Shown piece by piece: positions 1 to 14,044 of a stretch of 64,000 bases of DNA (position 1 is its first letter; each line of letters opens with the position of its first letter). Source of the stretch: Anoplopoma fimbria (Eukaryota; Chordata; Actinopteri; Perciformes; Anoplopomatidae); contig NC_072472.1 in the NCBI RefSeq assembly GCF_027596085.1, positions 6,820,745-6,884,744 of the forward strand, given 5' to 3'. The position numbers and the translations under genes are program-made. Under the pieces are notes generated by a model, which saw only the letters and a program-made list of their open reading frames with translations, did no database searches and was not told the DNA's origin.

Positions 1-1498
1 CTCCGCCACCGGGACTTCATCATCGCAGCCATAAATAACGCCTAAACGCATTCTGGGCAGCGATAACACCGAGCACAACAACCTCTGGAGGGAGGGGGAG
101 GGGGAGGGGGAGGTTATGAACCTTCAACCTCCCACTGACAACACGACCTCTCCCATCGTTATATCCGTCACATCGTTGGAAATGTCTGGGTTTTATGAAA
201 TCAACTAAAAGAACATTTCAAGAACAATAAAGAACACCGAGGTAAACTAAATGTATAAATCAACTTCACATAAATTAACGAAATAAAAAGGACCAACCTA
301 CACTTTACTGACAATTCACTTCATCCATTAGTACATTTACAAGTTGAGCAGCCATCCTGAGACCTCGTAACGTACAGTAATGAGAGCTCAACAGGTAGCA
401 GAGCTCTTCACGGGAGACTGAAACGCCAAACAAGACCATGGACGTTTGTGCCATTTTATGCAATTTCAGTCTTGATTTTCAGAGCTGCTACACCCCTAGT
501 AAACATTATAACCAGAAGACAAAGAGATGTGATTAAAGATGGCCATCAGTACGCCCCCAGTTAAGAGAAACAGACAGGAGTATCAGCACAGCAGCAAAGC
601 AATGAACGGCTGTTGAGGGCGGGCAGCAGCAAAACTAATTTTAGCCACTGAACTTCAATAAACTGAAAGCTGGTGAAATTTGTGATTTTTTTGTGATCAT
701 TTTGTTATCTGTTCCTCTCACATGAAGAGAAAATGGTGAGCCACTTTTGAATCAACAAACAGCTGCTTTATGAATTGGTGTAGATGGACCTGGCCAATGG
801 TTACTGTCATATGTTCCACATGAATTACTATATCTATAAAATCTATATACATATCATGAATTCAGACAAAAAGCAAATTGATCACAGGTTCCATAATACA
901 TCTATATTAACTGAAAAAAAAAAAATCAAAATCACTGCCATGTTTTTGCTGGTGGATATTGAAAAATGCAGAATTCGTAAGAGCTGAAACTGTCAGGGAT
1001 GCTGAGATCCATGAAAATGATTGGATTCCTTTCAGCGTCCACTCGCTGCTACATATCAGACCGCTGCTGACAGGCTTTTAGAGAGGAGGATATTTTCCAG
1101 TCTTTTAAAGCTGACACGGAAATGTATGTCTACATCTAGATATTTATAGAGATCTTCATCTATCTTAAGATCTACATCTAACACTTGAGCAGAGCTAAAA
1201 CATAAAACTACTCTTAATATTAGGAAACCCATCAATCACCGGATCACTGGAGTCCTTCAGGACAGTCGGTTCCCCACCAGTCCACTTAAATTTGCAACTT
1301 GACATAAATTCCATATCGCCCCTTTTCACACGTTTATCAACCCGTGCATGAGCATATGAGAGTCGGACTAGGACTTGCAAATGTATGTGGAATAAGCGCA
1401 TCATTTAAATAGCACTATTACAGTATTATTCTTTTGATATTTTTAGTTTTAAACAAAAACATATGAGCGACAACGGTTCAAACTTTAATTTTCTAGAG

Positions 1499-1814
1499 CA
1501 GTGGTTCTCAACCTTTTTTCAGTGATGTACCCCCTGTGAAATATTTTTTCAGCAGCGCAAAGAATTTTTGGTTGAAAAAAGATGGAATACACAGCGCTGT
1601 GCCATCAGTGTCTGATTTATTAAACTGTCAACACTGAAGATTGCATTGTGGCATTGAATTCAGTTCATGAACTTACACTTATATTTTATTGAATATTTAT
1701 TAAATAACTATTTTGAAAGGATTTTTGAATGGATGCTAATTTTAAATATATTCTTTAAAAATCTCAAGTACCCCCTGGAGTGCCTTCACACGTACCCCCA
1801 TTTGAGAACCACTG
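1499..1814. mobile_element. hAT-type MITE with 8-bp target-site duplication
   Basis: A 316-bp element starts CAGTGGTTCTCAA and ends with the inverted copy TTGAGAACCACTG. It is bounded by identical 8-bp TTCTAGAG duplications at 1491-1498 and 1815-1822. The 8-bp duplication and CAGNG-type ends are hallmarks of hAT elements. Inside, the repeated GTACCCCC motifs show subterminal symmetry. There is no transposase, so it is non-autonomous. Confidence 0.93.
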
Positions 1815-2029
1815 TTCTAGAGTGTCAAGCACAACAAGTGTCGGGCGTCGGTTTGTGGCTTCATGTCACCGGCCTACATTGACTTGTACCCTGTCGATGG
1901 GTCGCTTGTTGAGTGAACGCAGCATATAGATTGCCTCCATATTGGACAATTCTACAGCGTCAATGTTCAGTACTAATACAGGAAGTAGTTTAGTCGATCA
2001 ACAGTAAAATAAATAACAATTATAATTGC

Positions 2030-2332
2030 CGCCTATCTTGATAATTGATTCATTGTTAAAGTACATTTTCATGCAAAAATGGCTGAAAATTCCGTTTTTT
2101 TAGCCTCTCAAATGTGGAGTTTTCCGGCTTTTCACGGTTTTAAATCATCCATTAATTCATTCATTCATTAACAGAATATCTTTGGGCTTTAGACTGACAA
2201 AACAAGACATTTTAATACATCACCTTGGACTAAAAAATACTGGGATAGACATTTCTAACATTTTACAAATCAAACGATTAATCTAGAAAATAATCTGCAG
2301 AATAACCAATCTTTAGTTGTAGCCCTAAAGTA
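2030..2332. repeat. diverged hAT-like repeat with GATTAAT and GTTGTAGCCCTA end
   Basis: The right end reads as a degraded ATTAATC/GCAGCCCTA terminus that recurs at about 8.95-9.22, 45.2-45.38 and 55.18-55.42 kb. The family assignment rests on recollection of similar fish repeats ending in TAGGGCTGCAAC. Confidence 0.45.
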
Positions 2333-4520
2333 CTAAATCTATGTACATTTAATGTAGCTTAAAGGTTCCCTGTGGATTGCAGACCTCTAGCAGCACTATA
2401 AACCTGTTTTTCTACGAGTATTTGTTTATCTGTTTATATGACATGACCCTGTTGTTGTCTTCATGTAATCAGTACCAGAAAACAGCATCAGAAAAAAGGC
2501 TTAATCAGAAAAAAGGCTTAATGCTTAAATATCACTTGTATATCCAAATTTTCTCTACAAAAACAGAACTGTCTGATTTAACCCTTTGATGCGTATGATC
2601 ATGTTGGGATCCTTCTAGTAAACTGATCTGAACACAGCTCATATATAAAATTGAATAGGGCTTTAATTTTGAAATTCCACATGAGATTGTCCTGATATTG
2701 TCTGAGTGACACTATTTCAACTCATCACATACCTTTATCTTCTCACATTACTGTAAATAAAGTCTCATGAAGCTGTTTTTGTAAGCACAACAACCTTTCC
2801 ATACAGTAAGTGTGCTTCAATAAAAAGCTTTAAAAATATTCCTGTTTAGGGTTCCTACTCTAACCTCCTGACATAAACCACTGTCAGTGGAGACACAAAT
2901 CCTGTCCTGACGAAAATGAAAAAGAAGCTCCTCCTGCTTTTTCTCCTCTCGACTTCTTCCAGTTTTCAGTCTGCATGACTGACATCAGCACAGACCAAAA
3001 CATATAATCTCTGTGACCCAGTTTCCATGGCAATGCACGCTGGCTGTTGCTGCAGCGGCACACAGGCAGAAGGAGGTTACTCCATCCAGAGCCACAGCCT
3101 GCTGTGTGAGGGGGATAACAGTGGCAGGGGAGTCGGCTCACTAAATCCTGAGGCCCTGCATCTGAAATCATCTGCTACTGAAATATACATACAGTACCGG
3201 CTTATACAAGAGAGACTAAAGAATGGAGTGTGATGACTACTGACCAGGCATGCAAACTCCTCAGTGGTGGAAAAAGATAGAGATGCAAATCCCAGAACAA
3301 TCTTTACTAATGCCCCAGACGGATACAATCCTCCTGCTGGGGACTGAAGTAGCATTTGCACCGTGAACTTAAGTAAACTATTTCCATCATACAAATAAGA
3401 AACATTAAAAACACTTCTGTATTACACTGTATGAACACCAAAAAGGTTTCCGAAAAGGTAATAGGCTATAAAACTGAAAAGAGAGTTTCGCTTAAATTAG
3501 TTCTACCTTGACTTTATGCAAATGTTAATGCCAATTTCTTCTTTAATTGTTTTATCATGTTCTGCTTTTGAGTCCAAAGGCTGCTTGAAAGCAGCGGGGA
3601 TGAGGAGTTGGGTTAGCATTGCTAACTTAAAACCCACAGGAGGGTCTTTTAGTCCCGCCATTTGTAACTGACTCTTGCCAATCCTCTCTTTGTGCTAACC
3701 ATCGCACACGTTGCTAACAGTGTACAGCTAAAAGTGTTCTTGGCAGAACTTGTGCTTTAGGGAGAACACAAGTCAAGCTCTAGTGTACTGCTTGCCACCT
3801 GATGATTAAAGTGAAAGGGGATTAGCCCCGAAGTTAGCAACAACGCCAGTAGTTGTAGTTAAGGTCAGCTGACCTTTACAGGTGGATCATTTAGTCTCAT
3901 TTTAGTGACGAGCTGCTCCTCCAAGAGTTGCTCAGCTTTTTTTTTTTTTTATGTTCTAAAATAATTTTCTAACTTTTAGCAATAAATCTGTCAAAACTGT
4001 AATTGTTGAATAACGGTTAAACAGGTAATTATTAACATCCTTTGTCAGAGGTCTTCAAACTCTCCACATGAAAGGAGCTTTAGCTCTGATTTAAAGGTCT
4101 ATCAGATCTCTATCTCATTCGCTTCAGATGCATGAAGTGACATAAAGTATGGCTGTGCCTTAGCAACCATCAGTTTATTTTTGTTCACTTTGCCTCCCTT
4201 ACATGAAATGCTTTGCTATTATTATTCTGCTGAAGCACTTTATTCACCTCAGATATGATGCAGCTAATCAACAAGATCATAAACTTTTAATTAAAATATA
4301 TTACATCTCAAATATAGAAATACATAAACACCTTATTGTGATTTTGTCCCAGACACATGGGAATCCATCAGATTAACTAAGCCTTAGTTGTGTAATGAGC
4401 TAACTTCCATACTGAACTATATATTTGGAAGCTTTTTGGGGTCTGATCATGGTCAGAAAGATCCATCAGCAGCCTTAAAACCATGAATGAAACTCTTTAA
4501 CTGCACAAACACAGACTTAC

Positions 4521-4694
4521 CCGAGGCCTCTTCCAGACCACACGTCCGATCCTGTTGCCCTGGTAAAACAGAGAGTCGTCGATGGCCGGGAATCGGGGGT
4601 CTTCAAAGAGGAGGCCGCTCTGCAAACACTGCCTCTTCAGGGTGGAGTACTGCTGCCCGTCGTAGGCCTTCACTGAGGTGAACATACTGCAGCC
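4521..4694 (-). CDS. capn5: calpain-5-like, first coding exon (partial gene)
   Basis: Calpains are cytosolic cysteine proteases; CAPN5 belongs to the non-classical group without a penta-EF hand. Only the first coding exon is in the window. It runs from the ATG at 4685 down to 4521 (55 codons, phase 0), ending at a GTAAGT donor. An acceptor (TTTCAG) leaves nine untranslated bases, 4686-4694, so at least one non-coding leader exon lies further right. The peptide begins MFTSVKAYDGQQYSTLKRQC and contains FEDPRFPAIDDSLFYQG and VVWKRP, the conserved N-terminal start of calpain-5/6 just before the protease core. The catalytic Cys, His and Asn lie in later exons. None of these was found in 1-4520 on the minus strand, so the next intron exceeds 4.5 kb and the gene continues off the left edge. 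I recognise the family, not which paralogue (a or b); calpain-6 is a less likely alternative. Confidence 0.86.
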
Positions 4695-6939
4695 CTGAAA
4701 CGATGAGGAGGGACATGGGTCAGACCAGACTTATATATCATATATCATAGTTACGCACCATAGAATCACACTTTTATAAAACGCTGTATTTCATCACATA
4801 ATAATGGTTTCTTTATAATAAGTATCCACCTTCCATGGGCCATTTTTGAAACCAGTTTCCCTCCCTACACTTCATACTCTCTTCAACTCCCTCGTACACA
4901 GCTGACTGACAGCAGAATCCGGCGGACTTTAAAACCTTAACAGTGGACGCTCTCGGTGGAAAAAGTAAGTCGATGTGTGCTGCTGCCTTGAGCACAGCCT
5001 GGATTCACTGGGTCAAAATGATTTATCCGTCAATTCACTGATATCCTCCGGGGCCTAATTATCACTGCTATGCATTAAAGGAGCCGTGTACACATTGATC
5101 AGCTCAGTACCGGCAGCGCATTCAGTGGGACTGGTGAGTCCGCATGAGGACAAACTAAGATTTTGGATAATCAATACGTAAACATCGGGTAATCCCAAAC
5201 TTCTCTACCTTTTAACCTACATTTTATTTTATAACTATAGTGCACTCAAGCATTGTTACGACCCATAAATATTGAGATTTCAATGTGATCATTTTCGCAA
5301 TAGAATTGATGTCCATATATTAACCCCAATATTAATTTATATATTATTTAGATGAAAGTTTCGTTGATAATTTACTCTCCTTTTAGCTCCTTTTACCTCT
5401 ATAGCTCTTTGGACTCCTGAAGGAACAATCTGGCTGCTAAGATGCTAAAGATTCAACAAAGTTCACTAGCTATTTGCTTAATTTATATATTTTCTGAGCT
5501 GCTGAATTTCTTGCATTGCTATTATGAAAAACAGAGACATATATTAGCTTATCACAGACATATTGGTATCACAAGATAGTGCTGTACAGAAATGCCAAAG
5601 ATATAATGTTTGAATTAAATACTGATGAGTTTTTTGTCTAGCTGTGAAATGTGCCTGCATTCAATCCAAATCCCAAAAAATATATTTATATTATTTTGAC
5701 AAGGAAGAAAAATGTATGAGGAAAAAAAATATAGATCTGGTTCTGTTGCATCGATTTTAAAACTTTAATACACTTTTAATCTGTAGCGAATTAAACAATT
5801 TTATGAGTTCAATGCTAAATTGGGGGATTGCTCTTTTAAGGGAATAAAACATTTTAAAATGTTTTGGTCTTTGTCAAAAATAAATATTGGCACATAAATA
5901 CTTAAATTATATCAATATTGGTATCAGCCTCAAAACTTTAAGCTTTAGTCAGGCTGTAGATGAAAACATTTATTAGTGAAACTTTAAGTGGTTAGAGACA
6001 CAAACTTCTACCTTCATGACTTCAAGAAATTAAGATCAACTCCAGACAGGTCATTTTATGAACATTTACAGACCTACATGGCTAATTAATCATTTAGTGA
6101 AGCCAATTGATAATAAATAAAATGCTCATTAGCTGCACCCTTAGAGAGAGGTAGCTGTGCTTTCACACTGTGAACAACATAACCAACAAGTCCTGGACAG
6201 TCGATATGTTTTTCAGATGAAATATTTTTATTCATGGCTGATTATTTCATGCTCATCAACTTGCATGCTTCCTCATATACCCTTGTCATTTCATTTTATG
6301 ATCAATACTTTTGGCGAGGCAGAATTATTGACAGTGGAAAAGAGATTTATCACAGGCATTCAAAGCCTCTCAGGTCATTGAACGCCTCAAAAACAATGTT
6401 TCAATCAAGGTTGCACTCTTGCACTATTAGCTGACTAATACACACTTTTTGTTTCTTGGCATGGGTGATATTATGTTAAACATTAGTTTGTGTGATGATA
6501 GAATGTGTTGCAGAATTGTGACCTCTTAATATAAAGCAGTATCTACTTAGAGTACCTCCTCTCATCGCGGTCATGTGTCTAAAAGTTTCAACTTCAACTT
6601 TTTTTATCACAGTGTTTCTGCAGAGTTCACCAAATTCACTTCAAGACTTTTTAAGACATCGTAAATACCAGATAGAATGCAATCGAATACCCGTTCATTG
6701 TCATATATTCTTCCTCGCTACTGTACTGTAGCTAAGAGAATTGACTGTGTTTATTGCAGGTCTGATGATGCGCAATGAAATCGACAGAAATGATTGAACA
6801 GCCTCCAACAGCACAATCCATTAGGATGTCAAAAACAGTCAGACTTTCCATTAATAGGTGTAAAACATCTTCAGCCATCCTGTGATCGGATACAAAAACA
6901 CTTTGGAACAACATTACTGCCAATGGCAGACAAGAGAAA

Positions 6940-7090
6940 GGTAGACTTGTTCCGATACTGATAGTAGCACTTGAAATTCCTCCGTTACAGCCTAAAATGC
7001 TGAATTGGGTATCGGCGAGTACGTGAATCTATGCAACCGATCCAATATCATGTCATCATATCATTTATCAGCTCATTTATGCTACACAGG
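6940..7090. repeat. diverged repeat with GTATCGG/CCGAT motifs
   Basis: Short stretches such as TTCCGATACTGATA, GGGTATCGGC and CCGATCCAATATC resemble those in the repeat at 11.15-11.48 kb. The copy is degraded and its boundaries are unclear. Confidence 0.35.
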
Positions 7091-8944
7091 AACTACAACA
7101 CGCGCTCGCTAGCCAATCCATCCATCTTGCCCGATTGCTACTGAACATGTGAAAACTAGGACTCCACACCTTCCATTAAAACTCTTCCTGCTACATTGTG
7201 AACAACAAATCTGTGTTGAAATCGACAGGAGGAGAGCTAGTTAACGTTAGCCGTTAGCAGCCGGTGGACGACACAGTCCTGCTTGTTTAAATAACGGAGA
7301 ATTCAAGCTTTTTTTAGTAAAATATTTTATTGAGTTGGGGTAAATTATAATGCTGTTATGGTGTGTTCAAATGTAACCTTGTAAAATGTAGTTTCCGGCG
7401 AGGAACTTGAATAACTACAGTTGTTTGAAAAGATATGTTTAAACAGCAATTTTAAGTAGATATCAAAGAGGGACTTATGACCTCTTTAACTTCCTAACAC
7501 TCGCTAAAGGCAGCTTATAATACATAATCTAAGGCAAAAATATTTATTTATTTAGTTATCGTTTGAATTGTGTTTATATGCAATATATTTATGTATTGTA
7601 TAATATAATATATATCCAAATATCCTGTTGGACATTTGGTTTTATTGTTGTTGTCAACGCATCCCTTTAAGCATCTTTTGAAGCCTTCAGATTTATGCTG
7701 TGACCCACTGAAGGGGTAAAGGTTTCACTGACAAAAGACAAAGAAAAGCAGAAAATCTTTACAATTGAAATGCTAATAGCTTAAGCGATTATCAAAGAAA
7801 ATGCCATTAGATTTTAATAACATTTCCATCTGGTAAGTACCCTTCAATATCTCTGGGTGTACTAGAAACTTCTTGATAATATTCTTCCCCAATATGATTC
7901 TGAATTGTTTTTTAACTCTGAAAGGTTAATAAGGTGTTCATTCCTACTTTTAGGAGTAGAACTACTAGAATTAAAATTAATGGAATAAATCTTTGGTAAC
8001 ATTTTAAGCACACAGAGGTAGTGGTTTAGTATCAGCTGTAGCTTTACTAATCAACATTAGCAGTGTTTGAGTTGCTTGAGCACATAGTAATGTTTTGAAT
8101 TTTTAAAGAGCTTTAACGGTGTTCCACTTAATCACAGTTGAACCTTGTTTGAACCTAACAGTCTGCAGATCTGACATTAACATGAACTGACTGTAACACA
8201 GGTTGGGTGGGTATCTGGGTAGATTTAAGTCAAAGGATATAATTCCATTTTAAATTGTTCGGGATGAGATTTTTCCTCATTTGAATGTATAATTTGATGG
8301 GTGGAGAGGAGGATGAGGAGGCCACCTTTGTAATTATAAAGCTGTGGTAGAGGTCAGGGTTTGACCAATCCACATCTACATGCAGATCAATAAAGGCATG
8401 CTGTCTTCAAGGTCATCTAGCTAATTGCCAATTTGTCAATACATAAATGTCAATAAATTGAAGAGAAGAAATGACAAAAGATATTTGGAATTCATTTTGC
8501 AACTTTTAAATGTCCTGCAAGTGTGCAAAGGGAAGCAAAAATGTATGATTTATGATATGGGTTGTGTAAATACAATTTTTATTATCATCTGTTTTTTAAA
8601 CTCTCAAATATCGATCTTCTTTCTTTTAACAGTGAACACAACATTTTCTTAACAAAGCACTTATATTTACCTAAATCAATATAATGAAATTCATAATGAA
8701 TGAAAAGCAATGTTAAACACACAACAGAATAATCCGACACTGTGCTTGAGGCCCTTGAGTTTTGATGGAACTCAGCTTCTAACCGACGCTGTGCTGCAGC
8801 AGCGAGGCGGAGGAGAGACGCTCAGATGAAGTAGGAGGCATCGCTCCTCTAGAACCGGTGCTAAACTCTCAGATGAGATGTTCCTCTGATGCCGTTTGTC
8901 AGCCATGTTTAGAAGAATGGCACGCAGATGTATCAGTGCAGAAA

Positions 8945-9225
8945 CCACAAGTCGATCGATAAGAAATTAATCAGAAACTATTATTAGAGTCGATTAACCG
9001 ATAGGTCATTTTTTAAAGCAAAAATGCAAAATATTCTTCTGGTCAAAAGGACAATATTTATTAGTTTTCTTATAGCCTTCTGTGATATAAAACTGAATAT
9101 CTTTTCAACAAATTAAGGGATCTTGTCCTGGCTATTTTCCCCATTATTCTTATATTTTATAGACCGAACAATTAATCAATTAATCTACAAAGTAATCTGC
9201 GGATTAATCGATAAGGACAATAGTC
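8945..9225. repeat. diverged hAT-like repeat, second copy
   Basis: Contains CGATTAACCGATAGGTCATTTTTTAAAGCAAAAATGC-like text followed by ATTAATCAATTAATCTAC and TGCGGATTAATCG. It is the same family as the copies near 2.0-2.3 and 55.2-55.4 kb, and is non-coding. Confidence 0.45.
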
Positions 9226-11145
9226 ATTGGTGGCAGATACAGCAGTCTAGGTTCAACTCTTCATATACAGAGCTCTGTTTAGCATTTATTCACAGAAAGA
9301 AATATGATAATTAAACATATAAATCGGAAGAAAAATCAATATGTATATCTAGTTCAATTTACGCATAATATTACTGTATAATCTCAAATTCATCATCCAT
9401 TCCGACGGGCACACTGCAGAACAGCAAAGTAATAAAACCAAATCCAGGTGAAGTCTCTTAATGCCACATTACTACCAAGCAGCGCTCTCAAATAAAGTCT
9501 TACTTAATTGGGCTGAGTCGACCTGTTCACCTCCCAGCGGTGCTCAATGTCATCTAGTATCTGGGGAAAATGAAGTGAGCTGAAAAATGGAGGGATGCCG
9601 AATCAAGAGTGCAACAGGAGCAACGTTGGAGAGGAAATACTGAATCTTTCAAATATAATTAACCTGAAAAGCATTAAGAAAAAACCTTTTCTGTCATTCA
9701 AGGAGATACAGTTCTGTCTGTGGACTCATGTTGAATCCAAACAGGCTGTGAAACCGGCGGCTTGTAGCAGCAATATACAACTCAAAACCTGCAATCAATA
9801 CAACTAGGTACCAATATCCACTTCAAGATTATATTAATACACATTTAACCACTTTAAAGTACAACCCATTTAAACATCCTTACAAACTGGTCTCCAATAA
9901 CACCTGGTCTATGTTGTAACCATTAACTAAAGCCTTGAGTTGGCAGACCTTTTTAAAAGAGAATATGCAATAAATTCAATACAGAAGCATTAACAAGCTG
10001 GCCGGCTCTTGCCTGAGTGATAAGTAAATTCCTGGGGGAATGAGGAGGTCGCAGTTGGAAGCTAAATCTGACAGATGGCCTGGTGTCTTGGCACGTGACT
10101 GCAATGGGGAAAGCCATGCTGTCATTTGGCCTCAGTGGACGGCCAACAGCATTACCTGCAGAGAGCGAATCCTGAGAAGCTGCTGCACTGGGACGCCTTC
10201 AGTAACAACAAGCACCGCTCTGAATTAAAGCTGAATAAACATAATGTATTGTGACACACATTTAACAAGGACTCCTAATGTCCCAAATCGTCCGTTGTTC
10301 CAGACTTAAAGGGCAATGACAGAAACACATCATCTGACATTTGATGACAACAGCTGGCTATTTACACTTCCAACAGACATAGAGCACATTAGCATTCATT
10401 TCATCGTCATCCGACAAATGCAAGTCCAATATTTACCTTCATTTTAACCCCAATTGTATCACAACCCTCTGAGAAAAATACTATGTTTATTTAAGTGCTA
10501 AATGCTTCACTATTTTTACAAGCTAGTCGCAAACTCTGCTTGAAAACTCTTTCACTGAAAAACAGCTTCCTACTGCTGCTGGAAATGAAAAATAATGAAA
10601 TGAAAAAACGCTAAAATTGTCTTTGTTTGTAAATGGTTAAACAGTATTGTCTCTGTGGCCTCTGAAGGTATTTTTCCATATCAACTGCGTAACTGATAAA
10701 GTTACCTCACGGTCACTCACAGCAATGCTCCTGTTCTGCACTGTTGTTCCTGTTATGATTAATTAATTCAATTATTTTTAAATTGTGCACACGTCCTACG
10801 ATTTGCACACCATCTTGGGATGCCATGCATCTCTGCTTGAAGTTATCCATGCTTGAATTTCTGCTCCGTGAGTAAACACGTCTTTAAGTATTGTAGACTT
10901 TGCCTGTTGTATCGTTAAAGGAATATTACCATCACATTTGCATACCAGACTTAAGGCCTTACACACCAGGGGTGTTTTGAATTAAAAACACGAAAATGCA
11001 AAATACTCGCCTGTGAATATCATATGTCATCATATGACTTCTTTTGCTAAAGGTAAGAATGGAAGGAGAGGATCTGGTATGAGCTGCCTCTGTTTTGGAC
11101 TACAGTACACAACCTACATGTTTTTTAATCCTTTGGAATATTAAT

Positions 11146-11476
11146 GATGCACAATACCGATTATTATATAATACAGATATCGGTCCAATATCGACTCAAA
11201 TAGCTGGATCAGGTATCAGTGAAAATGAGACGATCTGGTATTGGATACCAGTACTTTTATAATAACTTTTGAAAAAATCAGTACATTAACATCTATGTAT
11301 GTTTTTGTTTCATATTGTTTTACAAAGTTAACAAAGAAATGTTTGAGTCCAGCCTGATGTTGCCTTACACAGTGATTCTACAGCTTATTATATAAACACT
11401 GGTGTCTAATGGATACTCGTATTGGCAATACCCCAAGTCCAGGTATCAGTTTCTGTAAAAGTAGAATTGGTGCATC
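11146..11476. mobile_element. MITE-like element with GATGCAC ends
   Basis: The left end GATGCACAATACCG and the right end, the inverse of GATGCACCAATTC, form short terminal inverted repeats around a body rich in ATCGGT and GGTATC. A target duplication is not clear. It resembles fish hAT-derived repeats. Confidence 0.5.
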
Positions 11477-13834
11477 TGCAAATCGATCTGGAAAATGTTA
11501 TTGGTTGATGACCTTATTCACTATGCTAGAGCTCAGAATGATGAACCTCATTCTGTTGCTTTTTTGCTGCGCAATATTTGCGTTCTGGTTGAAAGTATTC
11601 ATGATTAAAAAACAACAGTCTGAAAACAATATATTGATGTGCGAAATAATCGCATGAAAGAAACAACCATGGTGTGTTAAGGTCTTTATCTGACCCTATA
11701 ATGTGTTAAATGCTAACTTTCAAACACAATTCAAAGCACATGTTTCTACACTGAGTCAATACCTCTGAGCTCAAGTCTCTTTAGAAAGAGGGCCAAGATG
11801 TCACATGACATCCAATGATATCGCTTAAAATGAGATGATGATTTAAGCATCGCGAAAAGTGAAAGCACAAACTGTTCAACGGTAATACAAGTGGGCACAG
11901 ATGCTTTGATGTGGAAGAAATGGTGTTGGACTGCAGACAGATGTTTTGGGAGGACGTGATCTGTGATGATATTACTTACAAGTGGGGAAGCAAAAGAGAT
12001 GGAAAGGGAATAAAGTGGAAATACATTACAAACTGCCCACGCCACAAGAAGAATGGGACTGCTGCAAACCACAGGAGACTGGAAGGAATCGGTGGGTGAT
12101 AAAGTGGCTAAAAGTGGCCAGTTTGTTTACGACATTTCCTAGATAATGGGCAATAAAGACAGAAGAGAGACACAGTGGCTCGGAAAGTGTTGATGTTGGC
12201 AAGATGGCACACCATTCCTTAATCATACCAAGTTATCACCAAATTGAAATGAACTGACTAAGAGCAGTGTATCAGTGACGGGCATTTAGTTGCACATCAT
12301 CAACTCATCAACTGTCAATGGCAGACTATGTAAAAATGGTAAAACATGATAAATAACATGTTGCAGAGGACGCAAACCTCTGCTTGGGATGAAATAATGA
12401 TGAAATGTTAAGTAATTCATGACTGACAGAATATGCAGACCCCCTCCACCAAAACCCCCAAAACAACTGAGTCACGATTCAGAGAAGACAGCAGACTCCT
12501 GCAGTGGAGAGAGGTGAAAAGCTGGAGGGAAAAGCCGTCCAATCAATGATCAATACTCCGAGGAGCGAGCAGAAGGAATCAAAGTGCACCTTTATGCAGA
12601 TGGGAGCACCGGGACATATCATACACGGTGTAATGCAGAGCGTTTTAATCAGCAGCTACACTTCAGCTCCAACGTGTTGATCCAGGATAACAAATAATTC
12701 ATAATGCTTACTCTCTACTCGTTTTCAGCTGTGCAAAGCTTGTTCTTCACTCGTTGTTTACTGAGCGGTCATAGGAGACAGTCATCTTGTGAATCTAAAG
12801 GCCAAAGCGGTCTTTGTAAACCACTCCCAGTCCCGTAGCGGTCAATGATCTTTGCTGCAATTGTACCGCACACTCGAACAAATGGCTGGAATACGAGCGT
12901 CAGTCCAGACTGCAAACTGCCCTTGGTTCTTTCTGCTATGCTAGCCTTATTGAGCAGGACAAACTGCTGGTCAGCAGATGTCATCATTTATCTCACTTTA
13001 CTGCTGTAGCATGGTACTGTACAGCACACTGGCAAATGTACCACAGAGTTTTGAAAGCGGTACAGTGACAGAATTTTTTCACAACACGACTGTCAAACTG
13101 ACGTATGGCTAACGAGCAAACTTCTGTCTCTATAACGAACGCTTCCGATGGTGATATGACACTATTTGTGAGCGTGTACGCCGCAGGCAGTGGCATGCAG
13201 ACACGGATTATACAAACTAGACTTGAAGAGGTGACAGAAGAAGCCAAACCTTTATCAAATGAAGGTCTAAATATAAAATGTGAGAAGCCTCAAGACACAG
13301 CAGCACCTATGTGGAAATTCTCAGTCAAAATATTGTAAATTGATATTGTTTCATTTGTTCCTAAACTTTTTTTAACCCTGCATTAACTCTTTTTTATTTT
13401 TGGGCACTTGGGGCAAAGGGAAAAACTGTGACGCAACTGACATATTATCACCTTTTAAAGTTGACATGTCAAACTTGTTGGCAACCAGTTGCCCATTTAC
13501 ACATCCAGCAGTTACAGAGAAAACATTAGCATTCAGTTAGAATCATGTTTCCTGCCACCCAGCAACAAAGTCCAATGTCAATTCTCCTTTCAGCTCAGTT
13601 TTTCTCTCCACCAACTCCTGAGGCAACTCCTTTTCTAGCAGCTAAATGCTCCACGACATTCACCAGCTAGTCACTAACTTTTTCTGTCTGTAGTTAAATG
13701 TGAAGATTGTACAGTAAATACAGAAAAAAAAAAGATTTGTAAAGAAATAATAATTAATAATATTTATACAACTTTCAACAGGAGCATCAAAGACAGACTT
13801 CATTTTTTTATTTGGTGCCATTAGTGGCAACTTA

Positions 13835-14044
13835 CAGTAGCAGTCAAAAGTTTGGACACACCATCTAAAATATAAAACATATTCTGGTTTGTTGAGCATT
13901 TGTTTGTTTACCACATAATTCCATATGTGTTCCTTCATAGTTTGGATGTCTTCAATATTAATCTACAATGTAGAAAAAAATAAAAATAAAAATAAAGAAA
14001 ACCCATTGAATGAGAAGGTGTGTCCAAACTTTTGACTGGTACTG
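13835..14044. mobile_element. Tc1/mariner-like MITE, copy 1
   Basis: About 210 bp flanked by TA. The terminal repeat is AGTCAAAAGTTTGGACACAC with its inverse at the right end. The shared core, ACCACATAATTCCATATGTG, occurs in five full-length copies in this window. It has no transposase frame. Confidence 0.88.

Larger units (their letters stand above)
1..4520. other. gene-poor region, probably inside a capn5 intron
   Basis: Apart from the hAT MITE and a degraded repeat, no exon with convincing splice sites or a known protein match was seen. The first 50 bases are open in several frames and GC-rich, and could be an exon edge. The rest is AT-rich non-coding DNA, with a GGAGGG-rich run at 90-112. 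Confidence 0.55.
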
